Source of the DNA: a virus
DNA: 64,000 nucleotides
Direction: 5' to 3' (one strand)
IMG/VR virus record: IMGVR_UViG_3300042946_000263
Location: 1 to 64,000 of that record
Made by a program: the position numbers and the translations under genes. This document shows, piece by piece, positions 6,570-12,869 of this stretch. The number at the start of each line of letters is the position of its first letter. Position 1 is the stretch's first letter. The notes beneath the pieces were generated by a model. That model made no database searches, was not told the origin of the DNA, and saw nothing but the letters and a program-made list of their open reading frames with translations.

Positions 6570-6719
6570 ATGAAAATATGGCTGATTGAGATCTCCGGGA
6601 CTGCTATTCGTGGCTTCTCTACTAAGGCTAGAGCTGAGCAATACGCCCAGTGTATGCTCGAGGAAGATATGTACCTGCCTCATGAAATTGAAGTTTATTC
6701 TATCGAAGTCGACGAATAG
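6570..6719 (+). CDS. Hypothetical protein, 49 aa
   Basis: MKIWLIEISGTAIRGFSTKA, a strand, then a helix holding KARAEQYAQ, then acidic strands. The same fold outline (strand, short turn, helix with A...A) appears in the small proteins at 6889 and 8461. GAGGTGATGA lies upstream. Confidence 0.55.
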   Translation: MKIWLIEISGTAIRGFSTKARAEQYAQCMLEEDMYLPHEIEVYSIEVDE

Positions 6720-6722
6720 GGG

Positions 6723-6750
6723 TTGACTTTCCACAGGAATACGGTATAAT
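6723..6750 (+). promoter_or_regulatory. Rightward sigma70-like promoter
   Basis: TTGACT (6723-6728), 16 bp, TATAAT (6745-6750), beginning four bases after the previous stop codon. It reads into 6772-7196. Confidence 0.8.
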
Positions 6751-6771
6751 CATATATGAGAGGATGATGAT

Positions 6772-6873
6772 ATGACGAATCTTGAGATGCAGAACCTGAT
6801 TGGTATGATGCTGGTGATTACTGGCTTGGCACTGTTTGTTGTTCTTACTCAAATCCTGGATGTAATCCAATAA
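6772..6873 (+). CDS. Very small membrane protein, 33 aa
   Basis: MTNLEMQNLIGMMLVITGLA then a continued hydrophobic helix and a short end. GAGAGGATGATGAT precedes the ATG and the promoter is 22 bases away. Probably a single-helix inner-membrane peptide. Confidence 0.5.
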   Translation: MTNLEMQNLIGMMLVITGLALFVVLTQILDVIQ

Positions 6874-6888
6874 TCATCGGAGATGATA

Positions 6889-7050
6889 ATGACAGTATAC
6901 GTAGTATTCTCTAATCATCCGGACTATATCCAACCAATGTTTCGAATGATCTTTGCTAGCGAGGAAGATGCTGCGGAGTGTGTAAGAAAACGTAGTCAAC
7001 ATGCTGGTGATCAGGTATCCTATTGGTATGAAGCCGAAGAGGTGATGTAA
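6889..7050 (+). CDS. Hypothetical protein, 53 aa
   Basis: Begins MTVYVVFSNHPDYIQPMFRM, with FASEEDAAECVRKRS as a helix and VSYWYEAEEVM as the last strand. Similar in outline to 6570-6719 and 8461-8667, which may be distant paralogues. CGGAGATGATA upstream. Confidence 0.55.
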   Translation: MTVYVVFSNHPDYIQPMFRMIFASEEDAAECVRKRSQHAGDQVSYWYEAEEVM

Positions 7051-7196
7051 TGATTAATACGTATGATCTCGCAGTGTTCTTCGATGGGTATAGCAGAGAA
7101 TATCATAATATATCCATTGTGGCAGTCAAGCGGTATATTACCTATCATCGTGACACCAACAGCGATTATAAGGGTGCTGTATACATGATTCGCTGA
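7050..7196 (+). CDS. Hypothetical protein, 48 aa
   Basis: Overlaps the upstream stop by one base (TAATG) with GAGGTGATG just before it. Basic, tyrosine-rich (MINTYDLAVFFDGYSREYHN). No recognised family. Confidence 0.5.
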   Translation: MINTYDLAVFFDGYSREYHNISIVAVKRYITYHRDTNSDYKGAVYMIR

Positions 7197-7265
7197 CAAG
7201 TCACTGATATCCCTAGAGGTGATGAAAAAAGTAATAGTAAACGAGAAAAAAGTCGTCCAGAGGGG

Positions 7266-7294
7266 TTGACAAATACCGGGATCCGGGGTAATAT
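7266..7294 (+). promoter_or_regulatory. Rightward sigma70-like promoter
   Basis: TTGACA (7266-7271), 17 bp, TAATAT (7289-7294). AATAGTAAACGAGAAAAAAG stands just upstream and is shared with the stem at 8308-8369. It drives the gene at 7326. Confidence 0.75.
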
Positions 7295-7325
7295 TAGAAT
7301 ATAAGATGAGAAACGGAGAAAACTG

Positions 7326-7817
7326 ATGTCTAAGCGTTCTGATGCTATCGAAATTATGAAGGCCAATGCTAAGCTCCCGATGACCGATGTGGTTAAGCTG
7401 ATCGCCGACCGTATCGGTGTGACGGATGCTAACGCTAAGTCCTATTACCGCTATATCGTTCAGCATAACCTTGGCCCTGGCACGGTCGAGAAGTCCACTC
7501 GTGCCCCGAAGGCTAAGTCTGCTACGCCGAAGAGCTCTAAGCCCAAGCTCATCAAGGCCAAGCCGATCAAGCTGACGGATAAGCCCAAGGTTACGGACAA
7601 GACCGTGGAAGAATTGGCCGATATCCGTGCCAAGAACCTTCAGCGTCTCAAGACTGTCCACAAGAAGTACGCCAAGGGACAATATGCTGATGGTGCCAGT
7701 GGTCGTGAGCATACGGACGAGGAAGCCCGTGCAGAGGTGACTAACCTGGAGAACGAGCTAGATTCGTTTAAAGCCCCTAAATTTCTGAATATGTCAGACG
7801 TTCGGGCGCTTGTTTAA
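7326..7817 (+). CDS. Basic DNA-binding-like protein with Lys/Pro linker, 163 aa
   Basis: Residues 1-50 (MSKRSDAIEIMKANAKLPMT...NAKSYYRYIVQHNLGPG) look like a small helical DNA-binding domain. Residues 58-95 form a lysine/proline/serine-rich linker (KAKSATPKSSKPKLIKAKP), and residues 95-160 are charged helices. This resembles histone-like or nucleoid-type phage proteins. Its end overlaps a converging leftward gene by 41 bases. Confidence 0.65.
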   Translation: MSKRSDAIEIMKANAKLPMTDVVKLIADRIGVTDANAKSYYRYIVQHNLGPGTVEKSTRAPKAKSATPKSSKPKLIKAKPIKLTDKPKVTDKTVEELADIRAKNLQRLKTVHKKYAKGQYADGASGREHTDEEARAEVTNLENELDSFKAPKFLNMSDVRALV

Positions 7818-8124
7818 TCTTGTTGCCTCCAAGACGGTTCTTGTTGCCTATCTTGGAGGCGGCCATCTTGGCTCTCATCTCTGCCTTACGTGCGATCCAG
7901 GCAGGGTCTTGTTCTCGACGGATCATTGCTGCTCTTAGGTTGGCTTTGTGCTGTTCTGATGGTTTGGCACCACGTCTGTTCTTGATGGTGTAGCGATTGC
8001 CCTTGTTGGGTGATGTGATGCCCTTGGATGTTGGAGGATGCTCTTCGAGTAGTTGTTTGATCGTGGGTTGATCAGTGGATGGTGCAATGCCTAGAGCGTG
8101 GGCAAATGGATCGTCTATATACAT
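7777..8124 (-). CDS. Basic protein with NUMOD3-like motifs, 115 aa
   Basis: Contains SPNKGNRYTIKNRRGAKPSE then QHKANLRAAM and KMAASKIGNKNR. The G.K.SE.HK...R pattern, occurring twice in imperfect form, recalls NUMOD3 DNA-binding modules of homing endonucleases. No nuclease domain is present, so it could be a remnant or a stand-alone binder. Its C-terminus overlaps the converging gene. AGAGG lies nine bases before the ATG. Confidence 0.5.
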   Translation of the reverse strand: MYIDDPFAHALGIAPSTDQPTIKQLLEEHPPTSKGITSPNKGNRYTIKNRRGAKPSEQHKANLRAAMIRREQDPAWIARKAEMRAKMAASKIGNKNRLGGNKIKQAPERLTYSEI

Positions 8125-8150
8125 GGGCTGATACCTCTCTATTAGGTGTT

Positions 8151-8186
8151 AGAGTCCATGGAGCTGCAACTCGCGATGGACGCTCT
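8151..8186 (-). promoter_or_regulatory. Nested hairpin in the 5' leader of the 7777-8124 gene
   Basis: AGAG-TCCAT (8151-8159) pairs with ATGGA-CG-CTCT (8176-8186) with a two-base bulge, and GAG/CTC closes an inner loop (8161-8172). It ends 27 bases before the start codon on the transcribed strand, so it may affect translation or stability. Confidence 0.4.
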
Positions 8187-8232
8187 ATTTAGTGGAATAC
8201 TGAGTGCAGGCTCTTGATCCTGTGACTTGGTT

Positions 8233-8273
8233 GGGTGGATAGGCATGAAGGTAGGTTGATTGCTTATCCACCC
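8233..8273. promoter_or_regulatory. Inverted repeat over a transcription start, candidate operator
   Basis: GGGTGGATA (8233-8241) and TATCCACCC (8265-8273) are perfect inverted copies 23 bp apart. The right arm covers the expected +1 of the leftward promoter at 8274-8301, so a repressor bound there would block it. Confidence 0.45.
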
Positions 8274-8301
8274 ATTATACCTTATTGCGCATACAAGTCA
8301 A
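8274..8301 (-). promoter_or_regulatory. Leftward sigma70-like promoter
   Basis: Minus strand TTGACT (8296-8301), 16 bp, TATAAT (8274-8279) with GG before the -10. It drives the 7777-8124 gene after a leader of about 140 bases. Confidence 0.75.
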
Positions 8302-8307
8302 TATTTT

Positions 8308-8374
8308 AGTCGTTTACTATTGCTGGATCGTTGAGTCTGCGGACCTCCAGGTTCCAATAGTAAACGACTTTTTT
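8308..8374 (+). terminator. Strong hairpin with T6 tail
   Basis: AGTCGTTTACTATTG (8308-8322) pairs perfectly with CAATAGTAAACGACT (8355-8369), and TTTTTT follows. The 32-base loop has its own short stem (CTGGA/TCCAG). It points rightward although the nearest upstream gene is leftward; it may end read-through from 7326-7817 and so protect the next operon. Confidence 0.65.
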
Positions 8375-8409
8375 CTTGATTTATTTTCACGTTATGGTTC
8401 AGTTGGCGC

Positions 8410-8437
8410 TTGACATTTCCAGAGAATCAGGTATACT
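8410..8437 (+). promoter_or_regulatory. Rightward sigma70-like promoter with conserved upstream block
   Basis: TTGACA (8410-8415), 16 bp, TATACT (8432-8437), preceded by GTTATGGTTCAGTTGGCGC, almost the same as at 4335. It drives 8461-9105. Confidence 0.8.
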
Positions 8438-8460
8438 GAATATAGTTGATGGAGGGAATC

Positions 8461-8667
8461 ATGGAAGTGTACGTTGTTCTCTACGGTGTCCAATATGAGG
8501 GCATGGAGTTGCTGGGTGTGTTCTCGGACTACGTGAAAGCTCGCGAGTTCGAAGTGTCCTATAAGGCCAAGTATGCGGTTGGCGACGACTGTGAGTGGGT
8601 GGAAATCCGTAAGGTCGAGCTCGACAAGGTCTATGGCCAAATCTTTGACGTGGGAGAGGTGCTGTGA
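8461..8667 (+). CDS. Hypothetical protein, 68 aa
   Basis: Start at 8461 because GGAGGGAATC lies directly before this ATG. Reads MEVYVVLYGVQYEGMELLGV, then FSDYVKAREFEVSYKAKYAV and DDCEWVEIRKVELD. Strand-helix-strand layout like 6570 and 6889. Function unknown. Confidence 0.6.
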   Translation: MEVYVVLYGVQYEGMELLGVFSDYVKAREFEVSYKAKYAVGDDCEWVEIRKVELDKVYGQIFDVGEVL

Positions 8668-8813
8668 TGACCAACAAACCGCAGAAGATCATATCTGGTG
8701 ACCTACGCTATGTCCGACGCCTGACCCGTGAGTGGGTTCATGCTGGTTACAGTATAGTCAAGACCAAGCAATGGTCTGATGGCAAGTACACTGTGGTCTT
8801 GGAGCGGAAGTGA
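8667..8813 (+). CDS. Hypothetical basic protein, 48 aa
   Basis: Overlaps the upstream stop (TGATG). Contains GDLRYVRRLTREWVHAGYSI and a last strand YTVVLERK, a compact basic alpha/beta peptide. Unrecognised. Confidence 0.5.
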   Translation: MTNKPQKIISGDLRYVRRLTREWVHAGYSIVKTKQWSDGKYTVVLERK

Positions 8814-8980
8814 TGGAGGATCGGTTTCTTCCACTCTATCGTGCTCTGATGCACGCTCAAGCTCTGGGTGTTTGTACTGAGACGATTTTACTTGACTGTG
8901 CGGTCCATTTTTGGTATAATGGAAGCATAGGTGAATATTACGGTTCAGCTTATGTTCGAAGAAAGGCAAGAGGTGCATGA
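8813..8980 (+). CDS. Hypothetical protein, 55 aa
   Basis: Overlaps the upstream stop (TGATG) and carries GAGCGG before its ATG. MEDRFLPLYRALMHAQALGV, then a cysteine-containing helix. A full promoter lies inside it (8892-8920), so the end of the frame may be constrained as a promoter rather than as protein. Confidence 0.45.
   Translation: MEDRFLPLYRALMHAQALGVCTETILLDCAVHFWYNGSIGEYYGSAYVRRKARGA
8892..8920 (+). promoter_or_regulatory. Promoter inside a gene
   Basis: TTGACT (8892-8897), 17 bp, TATAAT (8915-8920) with GG before the -10. It lies within the 8813-8980 frame and reads into the membrane protein gene at 8977. Confidence 0.65.
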
Positions 8981-9105
8981 TGGTGGACTTGAATGTGATT
9001 GGCAATAGCGTGGCTCTGTTCCTGTTGGGGTTCGCATACGGGATCATGATCGATCTCTATGTGGACATGGTTCGCTACAGGCGGAAGTGGAAGGATCGTG
9101 CATAA
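8977..9105 (+). CDS. Small membrane protein, 41-42 aa
   Basis: Starts MMVDLNVIGNSVALFLLGFA, a hydrophobic helix, and ends in a strongly basic tail (RYRRKWKDRA). The second ATG (8980) has the better spacing from AAGAGG. Probably N-out or N-in single pass in the host inner membrane. Confidence 0.55.
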   Translation: MMVDLNVIGNSVALFLLGFAYGIMIDLYVDMVRYRRKWKDRA

Positions 9106-9233
9106 AAGTGGTCCTTTAGGAAATTAGGGAAATTGGGTCGGGTCCCCCGAGGCGTAAGCGGAACGGAAAATCCAAAAATTTCCGTGCAAAAATTTTTACA
9201 ACTGGAAAGTCGCAACAGGAGCAACAGGACACT
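9106..9233. other. Intergenic region with two small hairpins
   Basis: TCGGG-TCC-CCCGA (9138-9150) and CGGAAA...TTTCCG (9164-9184) could fold, the second followed by an A/T-rich run. Together they may end the upstream operon. No strong promoter is visible; AGGAGCAACAGGA near the end supplies the ribosome site for 9234. Confidence 0.3.
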
Positions 9234-9431
9234 ATGGCATACATTGAAGTTAATCTAAGCGAATTTGAAGACATGGATCTTGTTGACGAACTTCAAGATC
9301 GAGGCTTCACAGTCATTAATGGAGAGTTGGGAGATGTCAAGGAACTTCAAGAACTCTATAAGGATTACAAGACCTATGGATTCAGTGATGACTTTCGTAG
9401 GCTTCTAGAGAAATTCTTTGAGGAGATGTGA
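9234..9431 (+). CDS. Hypothetical acidic protein, 65 aa
   Basis: MAYIEVNLSEFEDMDLVDEL followed by helices rich in acidic residues, ending RRLLEKFFEEM. The start is supported by AGGAGCAACAGG upstream. No recognised family. Confidence 0.6.
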   Translation: MAYIEVNLSEFEDMDLVDELQDRGFTVINGELGDVKELQELYKDYKTYGFSDDFRRLLEKFFEEM

Positions 9432-9432
9432 T

Positions 9433-9663
9433 ATGGCACTACTACCAGTTAAGTGTAAACCCACAGAACTTTATGTAGAGCGAACATTGGCTGGTGAGTT
9501 TACATGGCTAGTCTATAATAAAGTCAATGGTCTTATTGTAGCAGCCACCTACGATCGTAACATGGCCGAGACTATTCTCAGTGGTATTAAAGTCACTCAT
9601 TATTACAGCGACGACTATGGTATCACCGAAGTCTGGAAGTCGCCCGAGCCTATGATTGAATAA
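9433..9663 (+). CDS. Hypothetical protein, 76 aa
   Basis: Start at 9433 because GAGGAGATGTGAT directly precedes it; an in-frame ATG at 9418 lies inside the upstream gene end. MALLPVKCKPTELYVERTLA with beta strands and a helix (RNMAETILSGI). Unrecognised. Confidence 0.6.
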   Translation: MALLPVKCKPTELYVERTLAGEFTWLVYNKVNGLIVAATYDRNMAETILSGIKVTHYYSDDYGITEVWKSPEPMIE

Positions 9664-9666
9664 ATA
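9659..9666 (+). promoter_or_regulatory. Possible T4-type late promoter
   Basis: AATAAATA overlaps the upstream stop and stands 34 bases before the ATG at 9693, the same spacing as the exact TATAAATA sites at 22626, 46682 and 52496. Confidence 0.35.
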
Positions 9667-9692
9667 TTTCTTTACATCAAGAGGTATTATCC

Positions 9693-9989
9693 ATGGCCGA
9701 GGTAGAGTCAAAATTAGTCACAATAAGCAAAGATGCACACAAAGAACTGATTAAAAGATCAGATATGCTTCATGCTCTTATTCAGGTTGGATTGAAGCAT
9801 TGGGCACATTATCAAGAAGCATTAGATTTGGTTGGTAATCAAGTTCCTGCTAATATGCCTGCCTATGAGCCAGAGCCTATTGTAGAGCGTGGCCCTCCAG
9901 TTGAACCAACGGCAGAGGAAATTGCCGAGCTTCAACAAGAAGGCGGTATAGCTATGGTTCCTCCATCTGATGTGCCGCCACCAGTGTAA
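9693..9989 (+). CDS. Hypothetical protein with Pro/Glu-rich tail, 98 aa
   Basis: N-terminal half (MAEVESKLVTISKDAHKELI) forms charged helices. The C-terminal half is low-complexity and rich in proline and glutamate (EPEPIVERGPPVEP, PPSDVPPPV), suggesting a flexible tail. AAGAGG precedes the ATG. Function unknown. Confidence 0.6.
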   Translation: MAEVESKLVTISKDAHKELIKRSDMLHALIQVGLKHWAHYQEALDLVGNQVPANMPAYEPEPIVERGPPVEPTAEEIAELQQEGGIAMVPPSDVPPPV

Positions 9990-10006
9990 AATACGGAGTC
10001 TATATT

Positions 10007-10282
10007 ATGCATAATCTTACTATTGTGATCAAGAAGGATATTACCTGCAACTTCTCAGCTGATCAGTGGGGTCTACTTACAAATACATTCCCTCGTGATG
10101 AGATCGAGGAAGTTGCTAACAAGTTGAATAGTCGCCTGAATGATTATGTCAACAATGATTACTCCAAGAAAGATACCCATGATGGGATGTTCAATTATCT
10201 TTCTCAGTGGACTCGTTATGGCGCCTTCGACTCAGAAGTTCGTGGCTTTCTTGATGTTGTTCTAGAGGAGATCTATAAGTGA
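10007..10282 (+). CDS. Hypothetical protein, 91 aa
   Basis: MHNLTIVIKKDITCNFSADQ then a helical acidic domain ending VVLEEIYK. CGGAGTC lies upstream. Four-base overlap with the next gene. No recognised family. Confidence 0.6.
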   Translation: MHNLTIVIKKDITCNFSADQWGLLTNTFPRDEIEEVANKLNSRLNDYVNNDYSKKDTHDGMFNYLSQWTRYGAFDSEVRGFLDVVLEEIYK

Positions 10283-10584
10283 AACCAGAAATTAAGATTT
10301 CAATGGAATGGGAAGGCTACGACAAGCTCTTCCTCGATATGCTTCTTGAAGGTTATGAAACAACCTACTGGGCGTTTAGGGATGCTCAGAATGATATTAT
10401 GAAAGATCCTGTTAAGTATGACTTTAAGCGTGAGGATGTGCAAGATAGCTTAAATGTTCTCAGCGCCTTCGAAATTCTTGCTGACCACTATACTTCTCGG
10501 GATGACCATGTGCCTTTGCTAAAAGATATCCGTGACCGTATGGACGCTAAAGCAAAAATTGCGAAAGGAATGTCAAATGGTTGA
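10279..10584 (+). CDS. Hypothetical protein, 101 aa
   Basis: Starts with GTG in the overlap GTGA, with AGAGGAGATC just upstream. Acidic and helical (MKPEIKISMEWEGYDKLFLD) with an aromatic-rich centre (ETTYWAFRDAQ). Unrecognised. Confidence 0.6.
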   Translation: MKPEIKISMEWEGYDKLFLDMLLEGYETTYWAFRDAQNDIMKDPVKYDFKREDVQDSLNVLSAFEILADHYTSRDDHVPLLKDIRDRMDAKAKIAKGMSNG

Positions 10585-10768
10585 TTTTACGACTAAGACT
10601 AATGAAGAGCTCTTGGCTGAATATGATCGTCTCTGGCGTCGCCATATGTATTATATGGCCGCTGAAGGTAATTGGTCTGCTGAAGCCAAAGAACGTGGTG
10701 AGTGCGAAAAAGAATATTGGGCTTGTATTAAGGAGCTAGATGATCGTGGGCTGGAATATTCTAAGTGA
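10577..10768 (+). CDS. Hypothetical helical protein, 63 aa
   Basis: The ATG at 10577 has AAAGGAATG nearby and overlaps the upstream gene by eight bases. MVDFTTKTNEELLAEYDRLW, charged helices with tryptophans and two cysteines. Unrecognised. Confidence 0.55.
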   Translation: MVDFTTKTNEELLAEYDRLWRRHMYYMAAEGNWSAEAKERGECEKEYWACIKELDDRGLEYSK

Positions 10769-10967
10769 TACCAGAGAATACGAAATTGTGACGGAGGATC
10801 CGGTGACCCTGTCGGACGGCTTGGCTGTTTCTCAGTCCGCTTCATTATATATTTCGAAGAACGTCTCTCCCTCTGTTGCTGGTTTAATAAGCCAGTATAT
10901 GGCTGCTGGGATGATTAAGGTAAAAGTGCATAAACTAAAGAAACGTCGTGATTGGGTTAGAGTATGA
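10740..10967 (+). CDS. Hypothetical protein, 75 aa
   Basis: Overlaps the upstream gene by 29 bases in another frame. MIVGWNILSDTREYEIVTED, then SQSASLYISKNVSPSVAGL and a basic C-terminus (KVHKLKKRRDWVRV). The start may instead lie a little downstream, but no in-frame ATG is closer. Confidence 0.5.
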   Translation: MIVGWNILSDTREYEIVTEDPVTLSDGLAVSQSASLYISKNVSPSVAGLISQYMAAGMIKVKVHKLKKRRDWVRV

Positions 10968-11173
10968 TTGATCGTAGAACTGGCGAAGTTTGGTTTATGA
11001 GCCGTGTGGCTTATAGGAATTTCGCGACGAAGTCGGTGCTACCTTTGGGGCCAGTCCTACGGTTGCATCGCCATAGTGACTGGGGATGGCTCTGTAGTTA
11101 TAGGACTTATGCTGCTTATATTAAAATCGTTAATCGTCGCCGTAGACCGTCTCTTTTAAAGAAGAGGAAATAA
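10964..11173 (+). CDS. Very basic small protein, 69 aa
   Basis: Overlaps both neighbours (ATGA upstream, AATG downstream). Arg-rich, ending NRRRRPSLLKKRK, with a tryptophan-containing centre. The charge suggests nucleic-acid binding; no family recognised. Confidence 0.55.
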   Translation: MIDRRTGEVWFMSRVAYRNFATKSVLPLGPVLRLHRHSDWGWLCSYRTYAAYIKIVNRRRRPSLLKKRK

Positions 11174-11754
11174 TGCCTCTTATAGAGAAATACGATGCTG
11201 TAAATGATTCTTTGTTTAGGAAAGCTAGGGATATTATTTTTTCTGATAATTTTCCTTGGTATTACGTTGCTGCGACTGCCTATACTGAGAATGTTGACCA
11301 GTATGAAACTCTCTATAATGGTAGCTTTTACCATCTGGCCAGAAACTCTGAAATTGCTAATACTCTTGAAGATTGTTTATTGGTTGCCGCTGACAGAGCA
11401 GGTGTTGCTGTAAACAAAATTCATCGTATTCGTATTGGTATGATTCCAATTTGTCCTGTCGTTTCCGTTAATCCTCCGCATGTTGATATGGAATTTCCTC
11501 ATAATGTTGGGTTGTTGTATATGAACGACAGCGATGGCCATACGCATCTCTACAACGAGAAATATGATTGTAATTATGAGAAAAATCACAGCGGGCAGTA
11601 TTATATCGAAGTACTAAACAAAAAAGTGACCATCAAAGAGATAATTCTTCCTGCAGAAAATAAAATGGTATTTTTTGATGGTTTGACTTATCATTCTAGC
11701 TCGCCTCCTACGAAGACAAAACGTAGGATCGCTGTTAATTATGTTTTCGATTGA
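11173..11754 (+). CDS. 2-oxoglutarate/Fe(II)-dependent oxygenase-like protein, copy 1
   Basis: The 193-residue protein carries the family metal triad: PHVD (His103, Asp105) and a distal His174 in YHSSSPP, with a basic residue (Arg184/185 in KRRIAVNYVF) to hold 2-oxoglutarate. It shares a DFPWYY-like N-terminal motif (NFPWYY), MNDSDGHTHLY, and the end pattern with the proteins at 17877 and 20484, so the three are paralogues. Such enzymes hydroxylate protein, nucleic acid or small molecules; the substrate here is unknown. Confidence 0.8.
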   Translation: MPLIEKYDAVNDSLFRKARDIIFSDNFPWYYVAATAYTENVDQYETLYNGSFYHLARNSEIANTLEDCLLVAADRAGVAVNKIHRIRIGMIPICPVVSVNPPHVDMEFPHNVGLLYMNDSDGHTHLYNEKYDCNYEKNHSGQYYIEVLNKKVTIKEIILPAENKMVFFDGLTYHSSSPPTKTKRRIAVNYVFD

Positions 11755-11779
11755 CTTTTTTACATTTCCAGGGTATTAT
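11751..11779 (+). promoter_or_regulatory. Rightward sigma70-like promoter
   Basis: TTGACT (11751-11756) overlaps the oxygenase stop codon; after 17 bp comes TATTAT (11774-11779). It drives the small genes from 11805. Confidence 0.7.
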
Positions 11780-11804
11780 TAAAATATGATGAAATGAGGG
11801 AATG

Positions 11805-11957
11805 ATGGAACTTGAACATATCTATGCCAAAAAATTGGCTCTTATCATGGAAGAATATATAAAAGGTAATATTGATTCCGAAGAGTACCTAATCGAACTA
11901 GAACGGATTGAAGATTGGTATAAGGAAAATCTGAATGCTACAAATAGCAGAAATTGA
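11805..11957 (+). CDS. Hypothetical helical protein, 50 aa
   Basis: The second of two adjacent ATGs is chosen for its spacing from GAGGG. MELEHIYAKKLALIMEEYIK, acidic helices. Unrecognised. Confidence 0.5.
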   Translation: MELEHIYAKKLALIMEEYIKGNIDSEEYLIELERIEDWYKENLNATNSRN

Positions 11958-12054
11958 CTTTATATGGTTCATGATATATTTGGGCATGATAACAAGTGTA
12001 TTGACTCTTGGGATCGTATTGTATGAATTGATTTGGGGCAGTAATGAATCTTAG
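11935..12054 (+). CDS. Small membrane protein, 39 aa
   Basis: Overlaps the upstream gene by 23 bases. MLQIAEIDFIWFMIYLGMIT is followed by further hydrophobic residues, a single membrane helix. The start is weakly supported (AAGGAAAATCTG). Confidence 0.45.
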   Translation: MLQIAEIDFIWFMIYLGMITSVLTLGIVLYELIWGSNES

Positions 12055-12208
12055 CGCCGAAGTAAAAAATGTTGGCTCGGGTATACTTTTTGTAGTTTAC
12101 AATGATGGCAAAAAGATATATACTCACATTGTGACTACAGAAATGTTGGAGAAAGCAAATGGGCAAGTTCAAGAAGATGCGCAAAACGATGCGGAAGCTG
12201 AGGTATGA
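12044..12208 (+). CDS. Hypothetical protein, 54 aa
   Basis: MNLSAEVKNVGSGILFVVYN then THIVTTEMLEKAN and an acidic tail. It overlaps the upstream gene by 11 bases, with GGGGCAGT before the ATG. Its tail overlaps the next gene by 50 bases in a different frame. Confidence 0.45.
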   Translation: MNLSAEVKNVGSGILFVVYNDGKKIYTHIVTTEMLEKANGQVQEDAQNDAEAEV

Positions 12209-12350
12209 TTATATCGTGCAGTTAGCAGGATGTAAAGAAGTCGATAAGCATATTTTCTTGAAGTCTCGTATCGATCTTTTAGAGCATCTTTTGTTCGAAG
12301 CCTCTATGATTGAGTTTACTTCTAAGAAAGAAAAGAAAAATGGACAATAA
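12159..12350 (+). CDS. Hypothetical basic protein, 63 aa
   Basis: MGKFKKMRKTMRKLRYDYIV, a strongly basic N-terminal helix, then KSRIDLLEHLLFEASM and a lysine-rich end. GGAGAAAGCAA precedes the ATG. Possibly nucleic-acid binding. Confidence 0.55.
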   Translation: MGKFKKMRKTMRKLRYDYIVQLAGCKEVDKHIFLKSRIDLLEHLLFEASMIEFTSKKEKKNGQ

Positions 12351-12519
12351 CATGATCTGGTTTTGGACAAATATGCTTTTGGCATTCGTTAATGCCTATT
12401 ATGCATTGTCTGGAAACACTCCTTATCCTCGATTAGCAGCTTTTGCCTTCGGAATTTGCTTTGCAGCAGCGATGTATTCCCTCCATCTCTTCCTAACAGC
12501 AGGAGTAACAAATGGCTAA
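12340..12519 (+). CDS. Two-helix membrane protein, 59 aa
   Basis: The ATG at 12340 (AGAAAGAAAAGAAAA upstream) gives MDNNMIWFWTNMLLAFVNAY and a second hydrophobic stretch (LAAFAFGICFAAAMYSLHLF). An in-frame ATG at 12310 lies inside the upstream gene. Inner-membrane protein of unknown role. Confidence 0.6.
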   Translation: MDNNMIWFWTNMLLAFVNAYYALSGNTPYPRLAAFAFGICFAAAMYSLHLFLTAGVTNG

Positions 12520-12700
12520 AGAAAAAAAGTACACACAGTCTAGACTTTTTGAGTTCAAGCCAGCAGAAAACATCACAGAAGCCGAAATTATTGAGTTATC
12601 AGAGTTAATTCGTATTGGAGTAAGCGGAGAAATACTTGACAAAGCGTCTCCGAGCCTAAAAAAGCACTTTTTTGAGGTAAAAGACAAAAAAGCGGCGTAA
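12512..12700 (+). CDS. Hypothetical protein, 62 aa
   Basis: MAKEKKYTQSRLFEFKPAEN, then an acidic helix and a lysine-rich end. Overlaps the upstream membrane protein by eight bases, with AGGAG before the ATG. Unrecognised. Confidence 0.6.
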   Translation: MAKEKKYTQSRLFEFKPAENITEAEIIELSELIRIGVSGEILDKASPSLKKHFFEVKDKKAA

Positions 12701-12716
12701 TAAAAGGATATATATT

Positions 12717-12869
12717 ATGAAGTTGATTGCAGCGATTGTTTATATGTGTGTTGCCGGAGTTTGTACCGAACAGCACGTAGAAATTGAGCCGAAGGCGTGC
12801 CACATTGGCACTCTTCATGGTAAAGTAATGGGCGCTGAAGCTAAATTCGGCGTTAAGTGTCAAGGATGA
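12717..12869 (+). CDS. Small exported protein with cysteines, 50 aa
   Basis: MKLIAAIVYMCVAGVCTEQH, a short signal-like helix, then cysteines in KACHIG and VKCQG. AAAGGATATATATT precedes the ATG. Four-base overlap with the next gene, which is also exported-looking and has cysteines. Confidence 0.5.
   Translation: MKLIAAIVYMCVAGVCTEQHVEIEPKACHIGTLHGKVMGAEAKFGVKCQG

Noticed and set aside
6348-6734. Leftward ORF of 128 codons across the promoter region
   Set aside because: Runs through two good rightward promoters and the supported gene at 6570; no ribosome site and a random-looking product.
7222-7269. 15-codon ORF (MKKVIVNEKKVVQRG) with an AGAGGTG ribosome site
   Set aside because: Too short to support as a gene; it ends inside the -35 of the promoter at 7266 and more likely reflects the repeated GTAAACGA block.
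7020-7712. Leftward ORF of 230 codons opposite 7050-7817
   Set aside because: Overlaps several supported rightward genes and a promoter; low-complexity Leu/Arg-rich product typical of a shadow frame.
7777-8124. Complete homing endonuclease
   Set aside because: Only NUMOD3-like binding motifs are seen; there is no HNH or GIY-YIG catalytic domain.
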